64,000 bases of DNA from Sulfitobacter donghicola DSW-25 = KCTC 12864 = JCM 14565. Its GTDB lineage: Bacteria > Pseudomonadota > Alphaproteobacteria > Rhodobacterales > Rhodobacteraceae. The notes below the pieces were generated by a model. The model searched no databases and was not told the DNA's origin. It saw nothing but the letters and a program-made list of their open reading frames with translations. The position numbers and the translations under genes were made by a program. Each line of letters starts with the position of its first letter. Position 1 is the first letter of the stretch. The stretch is from the NCBI RefSeq assembly GCF_000622405.1, contig NZ_JASF01000005.1, positions 2,604,001-2,668,000 on the forward strand. The letters run 5' to 3'. Below are positions 16,127 through 23,413 of this stretch, piece after piece.

Positions 16127-17272
16127 TCAGCTAGGGCTTAATTTAATGGTGGCGGGCAGCTCGGATAGGTTGCGCGCCCCGATTTGGCCCATGTTTGATT
16201 CCATATCTTTGGCCAGTACATCTATCAAATGGTCGACCCCCATTGGCCCTAGTGCGGCCAGCGCGTAATGGAAGGCACGGCCTAACATGACAAAATCGGC
16301 GCCCAATGCGAGGGCGCGCAAAATGTCCAAACCCCCTTCAATCCCGCTATCAAAGATCAGCGGCAGTGTGGTGGCTGCGCGTATATCGGGCAAGGCTTCG
16401 ATTGTGGCTGGCGCGCCGTCAAATTGGCGTCCGGCGTGGTTCGAGACCCACAAGGCATCCACGCCAGCGGCTTCTAGTTTGGTTGCATCTTCGGGGCGCA
16501 TAACGCCTTTTACGATAAAATCGCCTTGCCATGCGTCCCTTAGCCAATCGACATAGTCCCAGTCAGGAGAGGTGCGTAGCAGGTAGCCAACATGCGCGGT
16601 TGAGGACAGACCGTCGCGCGCGGCATCTGCGTATTTGTCCAGCCCCCGCATATGCGGCATGCCGCGTTGGGCCATGCCGATGGCCCATGCTGGCCGCATT
16701 GCAACTTGGGCCAATAGGCGCGGCGTCAGGCGGGGGGGATTGGTTAAACCCGATCGAACCTGTCGTTCGCGGCGGCTGGCCACTGGAACATCAACTGTAA
16801 GCACTAATGTAGAGAAACCTGCGGCTTTGGCGCGTTCCAACATGTCGTGCCGGATATCTGTGTCGCGCGGTGGATACATCTGAAACCACGCGTGCTGACC
16901 TAGGTGAGGGGCGATATCTTCGGGGCTTTGGCTTGCCACAGTCGAGAGAGAGTAGGGGATCGTGGCCTTTGCTGCTGCGCGGGCCAGATGGCCTTCGGCA
17001 TCGGGCCACATCAGGCCAGACATACCAATCGGGGCCATGCCAAAGGGCAGGGGCATCTGTTTGCCAAGAAAGCTGGTGGATAAGTCGGCGGTGAATTCCC
17101 CATGTAAGGTAGAGGGCATCATCCCGACCCGATCAAGGGCGGCGCGGTTGCGTGCCTGAGTGGCCTCGGTGCCGGTGCCGCTATCTAGGTATTCCCAAAC
17201 GAATTTCGGGATGCGTTGCTGTGCACGGCGACGCAGATCGGAAAGGGCGGGGTATTTTGCATGAAGATCCAT
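16127..17272 (-). CDS. FMN-dependent 2-hydroxy-acid dehydrogenase/oxidase (L-lactate dehydrogenase-like)
   Basis: The 381-residue protein has the family layout: an N-terminal segment with VWEYLDSGTGTE, FGMAPIGMSGL, the central QMYPPRD, and the active-site signature SNHAGRQFDGAP near residue 270. The catalytic histidine lies in that signature. It closes with FDSGIEGGLDILRALALGADFVMLGRAF. Members oxidise L-lactate, glycolate or mandelate with FMN. The exact substrate is not fixed by sequence; L-lactate is the usual choice in this group. It diverges from uvrD across a 121-base gap. Confidence 0.9.
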   Translation of the reverse strand: MDLHAKYPALSDLRRRAQQRIPKFVWEYLDSGTGTEATQARNRAALDRVGMMPSTLHGEFTADLSTSFLGKQMPLPFGMAPIGMSGLMWPDAEGHLARAAAKATIPYSLSTVASQSPEDIAPHLGQHAWFQMYPPRDTDIRHDMLERAKAAGFSTLVLTVDVPVASRRERQVRSGLTNPPRLTPRLLAQVAMRPAWAIGMAQRGMPHMRGLDKYADAARDGLSSTAHVGYLLRTSPDWDYVDWLRDAWQGDFIVKGVMRPEDATKLEAAGVDALWVSNHAGRQFDGAPATIEALPDIRAATTLPLIFDSGIEGGLDILRALALGADFVMLGRAFHYALAALGPMGVDHLIDVLAKDMESNMGQIGARNLSELPATIKLSPS

Positions 17273-17393
17273 AGGCGGATATGAGGCGCGCCAGAACGAA
17301 ATGTCTAGAACTGCTTATTGCTCCAGAATAAAAATCCAGAACAATATGGGAACACGGGTTTTCTGTGGCGTCCGATTACGCTAATTATCAGGG

Positions 17394-19820
17394 ATGAGCA
17401 GTTTTGATGAACATGACGCCTTTGAGGGTGCCTCGTTATCCGCGCGCGCAATGGCCGCGCGCCCGCAACCCTATCTGGACGGGTTAAACCCCGCCCAACG
17501 CGAAGCGGTTGAAAAGATGGACGGCCCTGTTTTGATGCTGGCCGGCGCGGGAACAGGTAAAACCCGCGCGCTGACGGCGCGTATTGTTCATTTGCTGAAC
17601 ACGGGGCGCGCGCGCCCAAACGAAATTCTGGCGGTGACTTTTACCAATAAAGCCGCCCGCGAGATGAAAAACCGCGTGGGGTCTATGCTGGGGCAGCCGA
17701 TTGAGGGGATGCCGTGGCTGGGCACGTTCCACGCGATTTGCGTCAAGCTGCTGCGCCGTCATGCCGAATTGGTCGGGCTAAAATCGAACTTTTCGATTTT
17801 GGATATGGATGATCAGAAACGGCTGCTAAAACAAATCATTACAGCCGAAGGCATTGACGAAAAACGCTGGCCTGCGCGGATGTTGGCGGGCATCATTGAT
17901 GACTGGAAAAACCGCGCCTTAACGCCTGATAAAATTCCGGCAGCAGACGCTGGTGCCTATAATCACCGTGGTCCTGAAATTTACGCCGCCTATCAAAAGC
18001 GCCTGCTGGAACTGAATGCCACCGATTTTGGTGACCTGTTATTACACATGGTCACGATTTTTCAGACCCACGAAGACGTGCTGAACCAATATCAACGCTG
18101 GTTCAAATACATCCTCGTTGACGAATACCAAGATACCAATGTCGCCCAATACCTATGGCTGCGGCTGTTGGCAGCGGGGCATAAGAACATCTGCTGTGTG
18201 GGGGATGATGATCAGTCGATCTATGGCTGGCGCGGTGCTGAGGTGGGCAATATCCTGCGGTTTGAAAAGGATTTTCCAGGTTCACATGTGGTGCGGCTAG
18301 AGCAAAACTATCGCTCGACCCCGCATATTCTGGCCGCTGCTTCAGGTGTGATTGCGGGCAACCAAGGGCGTTTGGGTAAAACCCTATGGACCGAAGCGAC
18401 CGATGGCGAAAAGCTGCGCTTGATCGGCCATTGGGATGGTGAGGAAGAGGCGCGTTGGATCGGGGACGAAATCGAATCGATGCAGCGTGGCACCCGTGGT
18501 CTGCGCCCTATGTCGCTGGATCATATGGCGATTTTGGTGCGGGCATCGCACCAGATGCGCGCGTTTGAAGATCGCTTTCTAACCATCGGCTTGCCTTACC
18601 GTGTGATTGGCGGGCCGCGATTCTATGAGCGTTTGGAAATTCGTGATGCCATGGCCTATTTCCGCGTTGTGACCTCTCCCGACGATGATCTGGCGTTTGA
18701 ACGCATTGTGAATACCCCTAAACGCGGCCTTGGCGATGTTGCGCAGCAGAAAATCCAAGGCATGGCGCGCGCGCATGGCGTGAACCTGATCGAAGGCGCG
18801 CGCCTTTTGCTGGCGCAAAAGGGAATCGGCGGCAAAGGTGCGGCTCAGCTAAAGCTGTTGATCGAGGGGATTGATCGCTGGACGTCAAAGCTTCACGGCC
18901 CGCGCCTTGAGGTGCAGGACGACAGTGTTGTTGACGACTTGTTAGATAGTGCTGGTCCGATGCCGATGGAGTTTGGCCCCGCTGAGGTGAGCCATATCGA
19001 GTTGGCAGAGATGATTCTGGACGAAAGCGGTTATACCGCCCACTGGCAAAACGACAAAACCCCCGAAGCTCCAGGGCGATTGGAGAACATCAAAGAGCTT
19101 GTTAAGGCTTTGGAACAGTTCGAGAATCTTCAAGGGTTCCTCGAACACGTCAGCCTGATTATGGATAATGAAAAGGAAGGCGAGGGCGAAAAGGTCAGCA
19201 TCATGACGCTGCACGCGGCTAAGGGGCTTGAGTTCCCTTGCGTGTTCCTGCCCGGTTGGGAAGATGGGCTGTTCCCGTCCCAACGCTCGATGGATGAAAG
19301 CGGGCTGAAAGGGTTGGAGGAAGAGCGCAGGCTGGCCTATGTGGGGATCACCCGCGCCGAACAGATTTGCACAATCTCGTTTGCCGCGAATAGGCGTGTG
19401 TTTGGCCAATGGCAAAACGCCATGCCGTCGCGGTTTATTGACGAATTACCCGAAGAACATGTGGATGTTCTTACGCCGCCCGGCCTTTACGGTGGTGGAT
19501 TTGGCGCAGCAGCAATGCCAAAAAGCACGCTGCACGAAGCCGCAGCCGAGGCGAATGGCTATGATTCTCCGGGGTGGCGCAGGTTGCAGGCACGATCAGG
19601 CGCGCGTGGAATGGCACAACCGTCCGAAGCCAAAGGCGTGACACTTGATATGAAGGCCAACAGCAGCTTCACCATGGGCGAACGCGTGTTCCACCAGAAA
19701 TTCGGCTATGGCGCGATCATCGGGATCGAAGGCGACAAGCTGGAAGTGGCATTTGAAAAAGCAGGGGACAAAAAGGTCGTCGCCCGCTTTTTGACAGCTG
19801 CGGATGATGTGCCGTTTTAA
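17394..19820 (+). CDS. uvrD: ATP-dependent DNA helicase, UvrD/PcrA family
   Basis: The 808-residue superfamily 1A helicase shows all core motifs in order: Walker A AGAGTGKTRALTARI, motif Ia TFTNKAAREMKNRV, DEYQDTN (motif II) and GDDDQSIYGWRGA (motif III). Motif IV is RLEQNYRST, V is TLHAAKGLEF and VI is YVGITRAE. The C-terminal tail (GERVFHQKFGYGAIIGIEGD) is the Tudor-like domain seen in PcrA and UvrD. It unwinds DNA during nucleotide excision and mismatch repair and clears stalled polymerase or recombinase. It stands alone with its own promoter region. Confidence 0.97.
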   Translation: MSSFDEHDAFEGASLSARAMAARPQPYLDGLNPAQREAVEKMDGPVLMLAGAGTGKTRALTARIVHLLNTGRARPNEILAVTFTNKAAREMKNRVGSMLGQPIEGMPWLGTFHAICVKLLRRHAELVGLKSNFSILDMDDQKRLLKQIITAEGIDEKRWPARMLAGIIDDWKNRALTPDKIPAADAGAYNHRGPEIYAAYQKRLLELNATDFGDLLLHMVTIFQTHEDVLNQYQRWFKYILVDEYQDTNVAQYLWLRLLAAGHKNICCVGDDDQSIYGWRGAEVGNILRFEKDFPGSHVVRLEQNYRSTPHILAAASGVIAGNQGRLGKTLWTEATDGEKLRLIGHWDGEEEARWIGDEIESMQRGTRGLRPMSLDHMAILVRASHQMRAFEDRFLTIGLPYRVIGGPRFYERLEIRDAMAYFRVVTSPDDDLAFERIVNTPKRGLGDVAQQKIQGMARAHGVNLIEGARLLLAQKGIGGKGAAQLKLLIEGIDRWTSKLHGPRLEVQDDSVVDDLLDSAGPMPMEFGPAEVSHIELAEMILDESGYTAHWQNDKTPEAPGRLENIKELVKALEQFENLQGFLEHVSLIMDNEKEGEGEKVSIMTLHAAKGLEFPCVFLPGWEDGLFPSQRSMDESGLKGLEEERRLAYVGITRAEQICTISFAANRRVFGQWQNAMPSRFIDELPEEHVDVLTPPGLYGGGFGAAAMPKSTLHEAAAEANGYDSPGWRRLQARSGARGMAQPSEAKGVTLDMKANSSFTMGERVFHQKFGYGAIIGIEGDKLEVAFEKAGDKKVVARFLTAADDVPF

Positions 19821-19890
19821 GTCATTCACATAGCTAGGGCGCAGGGAACTTCGTCGGGCGGATTGCCAAAGGCTGCTTCCCAAAAAATAA

Positions 19891-19922
19891 AGCGGTGGCC
19901 ACAGGGAGGTGGGGCCACCGCT
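19891..19922 (-). ncRNA. CCUCCC-loop hairpin, downstream copy 4 with terminator
   Basis: On the minus strand AGCGGUGGCC pairs with GGCCACCGCU (10 bp) around the loop CCACCUCCCUGU. It is followed by UUAUUUUUUG, so it also acts as an intrinsic terminator. It is the last of four such hairpins after the DUF1127 gene, the arrangement known for CcsR1-4 in Rhodobacter sphaeroides. Confidence 0.75.
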
Positions 19923-19930
19923 CTAACAGG

Positions 19931-19964
19931 TGCATCTAGCTGTCTGGGAGGAGAGACAGATGCA
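19931..19964 (-). ncRNA. CUCCUCCC-loop hairpin, downstream copy 3
   Basis: On the minus strand UGCAUC and UGUCU pair with AGACA and GAUGCA, with a four-base bulge on one side. The 8-base loop is CUCCUCCC. The loop sequence is that of the cuckoo RNA family, an anti-Shine-Dalgarno-like motif. Confidence 0.75.
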
Positions 19965-19972
19965 TCTTTTGT

Positions 19973-20014
19973 ACAGCGCGGGGTCATCGGGGAGGCGAGA
20001 CACTGCCGTGCTGT
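19973..20014 (-). ncRNA. CCUCCCC-loop hairpin, downstream copy 2
   Basis: On the minus strand ACAGCACGG (20014-20006) pairs with CCGCGCUGU (19981-19973): nine positions with one mismatch. The loop of about 24 bases contains GCCUCCCC. It is the least regular of the downstream set but keeps the loop motif and spacing. Confidence 0.6.
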
Positions 20015-20021
20015 TTATTCA

Positions 20022-20053
20022 CCCGCGATCAAATGGGAGGATCGGATCGCGGG
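20022..20053 (-). ncRNA. CCUCCC-loop hairpin, downstream copy 1
   Basis: On the minus strand a perfect 9-bp stem CCCGCGAUC/GAUCGCGGG encloses the loop CGAUCCUCCCAUUU. It starts 12 bases after the DUF1127 stop, so it is probably co-transcribed and then processed from that mRNA. Confidence 0.75.
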
Positions 20054-20064
20054 GAATGGCGGTA

Positions 20065-20283
20065 TTACTTAACCATTTCTGCCGCTTCTTTGGACAGGCG
20101 GCGGAAGTCGGCGCGGCAGAGACCAAGGTCTGCCAAGTCACGGGCTGTCATTGTGCACAGCTCGTCGAATGTCTGTTTGTATACTTTGCGCTGACGCATT
20201 TTCAGAGCAATCGTGTCGAAGAATGCTGCGGTGCGGCTAGGCTGCGCGGAAACTGATACGTTGGTGTCTGTGAAGTATGTCAT
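20065..20283 (-). CDS. DUF1127 small protein, CcsR-locus type
   Basis: The 72-residue protein ends with an arginine-rich region and the segment TARDLADLGLCRADFRRLSKEA, the DUF1127 signature. Met at 20283 was chosen because GAGAG precedes it and an upstream start adds no conserved sequence. In Rhodobacter sphaeroides a DUF1127 gene (RSP_6037) is co-transcribed with four sRNAs, CcsR1-4, under stress sigma factors. Here four hairpins with the same type of loop follow the gene. Small DUF1127 proteins are RNA-binding candidates that affect sRNA processing. A 17-base element shared with another promoter region lies 72 bases upstream. Confidence 0.88.
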   Translation of the reverse strand: MTYFTDTNVSVSAQPSRTAAFFDTIALKMRQRKVYKQTFDELCTMTARDLADLGLCRADFRRLSKEAAEMVK

Positions 20284-20354
20284 GTTACTCTCGATCCATC
20301 GGTTGCGTCTTTCTGTGTTCAATACTTAAGGCAGCCAGTTCAGAAAACAATAAC

Positions 20355-20371
20355 CAATGCTGCAATGCGGC
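20355..20371 (-). repeat. Shared upstream element, DUF1127 copy
   Basis: The plus strand reads CAATGCTGCAATGCGGC. The same 17 bases with one change recur at 20645-20661, and 14 of the first 15 bases recur upstream of pyc. All three copies have the same orientation relative to the downstream gene and lie about 45-75 bases from a start codon or likely transcript start. This suggests common control of the three transcripts. Confidence 0.6.
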
Positions 20372-20486
20372 TATGCGTTTTTTGCAAGTGCAGAAAAAAG
20401 TTAGCCCTCTGATTATCAAACGCAAAAGGACATCACATTAACGTGCGTAAATTTCTGAGGCGTGGCCAATGTGAAGACAAAAAAAT

Positions 20487-20518
20487 GGCGACGATATCGG
20501 GAGGATGATATCGCCGCC
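20487..20518 (-). ncRNA. CCUCCC-loop hairpin, upstream copy 3 with terminator
   Basis: On the minus strand GGCGGCGAUAUC pairs with GAUAUCGUCGCC (12 bp, one G-U) around the loop AUCCUCCC. It is followed by AUUUUUUUG. This is both a cuckoo-type hairpin and a strong intrinsic terminator that ends the upstream RNA cluster about 200 bases before the DUF1127 start. Confidence 0.8.
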
Positions 20519-20525
20519 TAAAAAT

Positions 20526-20559
20526 AAGAGGGCCCTCGGGAGGAGGATGAAGGCCTCTT
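20526..20559 (-). ncRNA. CCUCCUCCC-loop hairpin, upstream copy 2
   Basis: On the minus strand AAGAGGCC pairs with GGCCCUCUU (8 bp with one bulged C). The loop contains exactly CCUCCUCCC, the full CcsR/cuckoo motif, at 20546-20538. AUUUUUA follows the stem. Confidence 0.8.
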
Positions 20560-20569
20560 GGATGTTTTA

Positions 20570-20594
20570 GAAAACTATCGGGAGGATTGTTTCC
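20570..20594 (-). ncRNA. CCUCCC-loop hairpin, upstream copy 1
   Basis: On the minus strand GGAAAC pairs with GUUUUC (6 bp with one G-U) around AAUCCUCCCGAUA. It begins about 10 bases after the predicted -10 element, so it would be the first structure on the transcript. Confidence 0.65.
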
Positions 20595-20603
20595 ATGGCT
20601 TAG

Positions 20604-20632
20604 GTATAAAAGTTAATGCTGCGTTAGCACAA
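20604..20632 (-). promoter_or_regulatory. Predicted promoter of the upstream CCUCCC-RNA cluster
   Basis: On the minus strand TTGTGC and TTATAC are separated by exactly 17 bases, a good vegetative-type promoter. It points at the three upstream hairpins. A CtrA-like half-site pair (TTAA, 7 bases, TTAG at 20613-20627) falls in the spacer; that match is weak. Confidence 0.5.
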
Positions 20633-20644
20633 TTAAAAAATGCG

Positions 20645-20661
20645 CAATGCTGCTATGCGGC
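20645..20661 (-). repeat. Shared upstream element, RNA-cluster copy
   Basis: The plus strand reads CAATGCTGCTATGCGGC, 16 of 17 identical to 20355-20371. It lies just upstream of the predicted -35 box of the upstream RNA cluster. The rest of 20662-20787 shows no feature beyond the expected mrp promoter. Confidence 0.6.
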
Positions 20662-20787
20662 ATGTGCATAGGGGGGTGGCTTTGCTTAAAATTTAATCAA
20701 ATCCCATGGTGTTGCTTGTCTTTGGGTGGTGCTCTTGCGGATTTCGCCGAATCTGCGATGTCAGAGGCTGGTTAATGGAGAAACGTT

Positions 20788-21861
20788 ATGTCGGTCACAA
20801 AGCAGGATGTCATCGCCGCCCTTGAGCGGATCAATTTGCCTGACGGGCGTAGTTTGATTGCGCATGATCTAATGAGGGCCCTGTCAGTCGAGGGCGATGT
20901 GGTGCGTTTTGTCATCGAGGCGCCAAACGCAGAGATCGCGCGATCAATGGGTCCGCTGCGGGATGCGGCAGAGAAGGTTGTGTCGGAATTAGCTGGCGTA
21001 AAACAGGTTACTGTCGCGTTAACGGCACATGGGCCTGCGCAAAAAACCTCGGCTCCGCCTAGTCTGAAGGTTGGAGGGCACCCAAAGCCACAGGATGGGC
21101 CGACAAAACCATCCGGTGTTAAACGCATCTTGGCGATCGGGTCGGGGAAGGGGGGCGTTGGGAAATCCACGGTTAGCTCGAACCTCGCTGTTGCCTTGGC
21201 CAAACAGGGCCGCAAGGTTGGTCTGTTGGATGCTGATATATATGGTCCCAGCCAGCCTCGTATGATGGGGGTGAATAAACGCCCAGCCAGCCCTGATGGT
21301 AAAACCATCATCCCGCTAAAGGCGCATGGCGTTACGATGATGTCTATTGGTTTGATGATGGAAGAGGGCAAGGCGGTTGTCTGGCGTGGCCCTATGTTGA
21401 TGGGCGCCTTGCAGCAGATGCTGGGGCAGGTTGAGTGGGGCGAGCTGGATGTTCTGCTGGTAGATTTGCCGCCGGGAACAGGTGATGTGCAATTGACGCT
21501 CTGCACTAAATCCGAACTTACGGGCGCGATTGTGGTCAGCACGCCGCAAGATGTGGCCCTGATCGATGCGCGCAAAGCCTTGGATATGTTCGCAACACTT
21601 AAGACGCCTGTTTTGGGTCTGATCGAAAACATGTCGATGTTTGTCTGCCCCGACTGCGGGGGTGAGCATCAGATATTCGGCCAAGGCGGTGTTGCTGCCG
21701 AAGCGGAAAAAATGGGGGTGCCATTGCTGGGGGCATTGCCGATTGACCTAGAGACGCGCATTGCGGGCGATGGGGGCACGCCTGTTGCTGCGGGAGAGGG
21801 GCCAATGGCCCAAGCCTATGCACGCATTGCCGAGGGTCTTGTAAAGGGCGGTATGGCCTAG
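20788..21861 (+). CDS. mrp: Mrp/ApbC-type iron-sulfur cluster carrier ATPase
   Basis: The 357-residue protein has an N-terminal MIP18-like (DUF59) domain of about 90 residues. A ParA-type ATPase follows: GSGKGGVGKSTVSSNLAV (deviant Walker A), LLDADIYGPSQPRM, VLLVDLPPGTGDVQLTL and the CPDC pair that holds the shared [4Fe-4S] cluster. The family carries clusters to target apo-proteins in the cytoplasm. It converges with a membrane-protein gene, with 8 bases between the stops. The upstream region is shared with the minus-strand RNA cluster. Confidence 0.96.
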   Translation: MSVTKQDVIAALERINLPDGRSLIAHDLMRALSVEGDVVRFVIEAPNAEIARSMGPLRDAAEKVVSELAGVKQVTVALTAHGPAQKTSAPPSLKVGGHPKPQDGPTKPSGVKRILAIGSGKGGVGKSTVSSNLAVALAKQGRKVGLLDADIYGPSQPRMMGVNKRPASPDGKTIIPLKAHGVTMMSIGLMMEEGKAVVWRGPMLMGALQQMLGQVEWGELDVLLVDLPPGTGDVQLTLCTKSELTGAIVVSTPQDVALIDARKALDMFATLKTPVLGLIENMSMFVCPDCGGEHQIFGQGGVAAEAEKMGVPLLGALPIDLETRIAGDGGTPVAAGEGPMAQAYARIAEGLVKGGMA

Positions 21862-21869
21862 GCGACGCT

Positions 21870-22643
21870 TTATGGCGTGCCGGTTTCACCTTGTTGGATC
21901 TGGCGCGCATATAGTGTTGTCAGAACGCTAAAGATCAGCAGCCCTTCGATGATGTAGATCGGCAATTCCAGCGCCAGCATATGTTCAGGCGTGCTGGGAG
22001 AGACAAGGGCGATCAGCGCGGCGAATGTTGTGTTGATGAATGCAAGGGCCGCTGCCACGCCCCAAAGCATCCGCGAAACAGATTGGGTGCGCTGCCAGCT
22101 ATGGCGCATCGTAATCGCACGTCCAAGTGCTGCCGCCGGCAGGATGAGGCTCAGCCGTAGAGACAGCCAAACCAGCAGGAGCTGGGTTAGGAAAGTCGTT
22201 AGCAACATCGAGAATGTTGAGGGGTTCGCAGCGGTCTCTCCTTCTTGCCCTGCGGCAATCAGGGGCAGTACCAGAACCAGCCCGACAACAAGTTGAATGA
22301 TCGCCAGCACAATGACGCGCCACAGGTACCCAAGGATAAGGGGCGCGGACATCGGTCTGGGGGCGTGCGTGGGGCCAAGCGTATGGCGATGCCAGAGAAT
22401 GGCCATCAACGCATAGCTCAGAATAAAGGTTGTGAGTAGGACGAGGGCCAGATTGACGGAAGTAATGCTCGTCAGGTCCGGTTTGGACGGGTTAATGGCC
22501 AAAAGCTCGGGCGCGAGCGCCGCTGTCAATAGGCCCACACCGCCCATCATCAGGATTGCTGGGGCAATTACCTTCACCGTTTTAGCAGGGTGAGTGGTCA
22601 CAAGGCCAAAAGCGTGGCGCAAAAGGTTAAGGGTAGAGTTCAC
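21870..22643 (-). CDS. Integral membrane protein of unknown function
   Basis: The 257-residue protein has about six hydrophobic segments with short charged loops. No catalytic motif is visible and I do not recognise the family with confidence. The pattern, with a polar WQRT-type loop between the fourth and fifth helices, recalls glycerophosphoryl-diester phosphodiesterase membrane-domain or DUF975-like proteins, but this is weak. Its start faces the long dcw leader, so the two transcription units diverge. Confidence 0.7.
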   Translation of the reverse strand: MNSTLNLLRHAFGLVTTHPAKTVKVIAPAILMMGGVGLLTAALAPELLAINPSKPDLTSITSVNLALVLLTTFILSYALMAILWHRHTLGPTHAPRPMSAPLILGYLWRVIVLAIIQLVVGLVLVLPLIAAGQEGETAANPSTFSMLLTTFLTQLLLVWLSLRLSLILPAAALGRAITMRHSWQRTQSVSRMLWGVAAALAFINTTFAALIALVSPSTPEHMLALELPIYIIEGLLIFSVLTTLYARQIQQGETGTP

Positions 22644-22756
22644 GAGAAACCTTCATCCAAATGATTGGCGTCCTTTTTGAACCTAACGGGCCTCTGAAAC
22701 AAGCGGCGCAATCACGACGGGGGGGATGTGTTGTGAAAAAGGGTCACAGAACGCTT

Positions 22757-22782
22757 TGGGAGGCTTATGGGAAATTATGGGC
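22757..22782 (+). promoter_or_regulatory. MraZ-box-like TGGG repeats, cluster 1
   Basis: TGGG occurs at 22757, 22768 and 22778, with periods of 11 and 10 bases. The last two form TGGGAAATTATGGGC. MraZ binds direct TGGG repeats with a period of about 10 in its own promoter. A looser pair lies at 22811 and 22819. This cluster sits about 630 bases before mraZ, further than usual. Confidence 0.5.
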
Positions 22783-22924
22783 GATCTGGCTCGGGAGGGG
22801 AGCTGGCCCATGGGAAAATGGGGGCGATGGTTGCGATTGTGAGGTGATTCGCGGTGTCTAATGCTCTATTGTTGAGAACAGGGAGTGAACATTGTGTGTT
22901 GCTGATGAATTCGTCGTTCGCTTG

Positions 22925-22938
22925 TGGGATTTTATGGG
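22925..22938 (+). promoter_or_regulatory. MraZ-box-like TGGG repeats, cluster 2
   Basis: TGGGATTTTATGGG carries two TGGG units exactly 10 bases apart, followed by a degenerate third position. A single further TGGG lies at 23008. The arrangement fits MraZ sites in the dcw promoter region. Confidence 0.5.
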
Positions 22939-23093
22939 AAATTATTTCGAATTCAAGATTTGTCTATATGTAGTGGCTCTATTGCTTGTTGTCAGTACAT
23001 ATTCCTATGGGATTGGTGGATTTGGCTCATCCCCATAGATTTATGATGGGTTTGGAGCCGATTTTATTCAGATTTTAGAAAAAATATGTAGAC

Positions 23094-23108
23094 GCCCATG
23101 ATTTCCCA
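23094..23108 (-). promoter_or_regulatory. MraZ-box-like repeat, inverted copy
   Basis: The minus strand reads TGGGAAATCATGGGC, which matches the site at 22768-22782 in 14 of 15 bases but in the opposite direction. It lies close to the likely start of the leader RNA. Confidence 0.45.
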
Positions 23109-23109
23109 T

Positions 23110-23335
23110 GGCATCCCTAGTGCATCGGATGAGAACGAGACACGGGGCAACTAACGACCCCAAATAATAATAAAACTCTAGCAGGTTTCATACAGGCCCT
23201 CGCTTTCATCAGACCAAGAGATCCGGCGCGCGAGCGAGCAGACATCCCCCCAGGTGGCGCGCGCAGTCGGACATACCCGCAAAGCGGGATAAAGCGGCGG
23301 GTTGATCAGTGGCAGCAGATCAATCCGCCCTTTTT
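23110..23335 (+). ncRNA. UpsM-like leader RNA of the dcw cluster
   Basis: In Rhodobacter sphaeroides the dcw cluster is preceded by a long leader that yields the abundant sRNA UpsM, which ends at a terminator before mraZ. Here the corresponding stretch contains a long GC stem (GCGCGCG near 23226 with CGCGCGC near 23257), a small CCCGC/GCGGG hairpin at 23276-23287, and a strong terminator ending about 80 bases before mraZ. The 5' end is an estimate from the expected size of about 200 bases; the promoter could not be fixed. Confidence 0.55.
23296..23335 (+). terminator. Intrinsic terminator inside the dcw leader, upstream of mraZ
   Basis: GGCGGGTTGATC (23296-23307) pairs with GATCAATCCGCC (23318-23329), 12 bp with one G-T pair. 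The loop is AGTGGCAGCA and is followed by CTTTTT. It would stop most transcripts before mraZ unless read through, producing an UpsM-like RNA. Confidence 0.85.
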
Positions 23336-23413
23336 ACATTCAGGGGTCAGGGCAGGGGGCTTTGATCGCAAATAGAACGGACGTCACGCAACGAGCGGGC
23401 AAAGGAACATCAG

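Noticed and set aside
20069..20076. TTAACCAT as a CtrA-type site
   Set aside because: It lies inside the last codons of the DUF1127 gene and at its stop, not in a promoter position.
19884..20600. CRISPR-like array because of repeated GGGAGG units
   Set aside because: The repeated part is only the short loop motif; the stems differ and the spacing is irregular. The pattern is that of RNA hairpins.
20772..21632. 286-codon open frame antisense to mrp
   Set aside because: Mrp has complete Walker and CPDC motifs; the antisense frame is Ser/Pro/Thr-rich shadow sequence.
23302..23323. TTGAT...ATCAA as a possible FnrL site
   Set aside because: The half-sites are separated by more than the four bases needed for an FNR-type box. 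They are the inner part of the terminator stem before mraZ.
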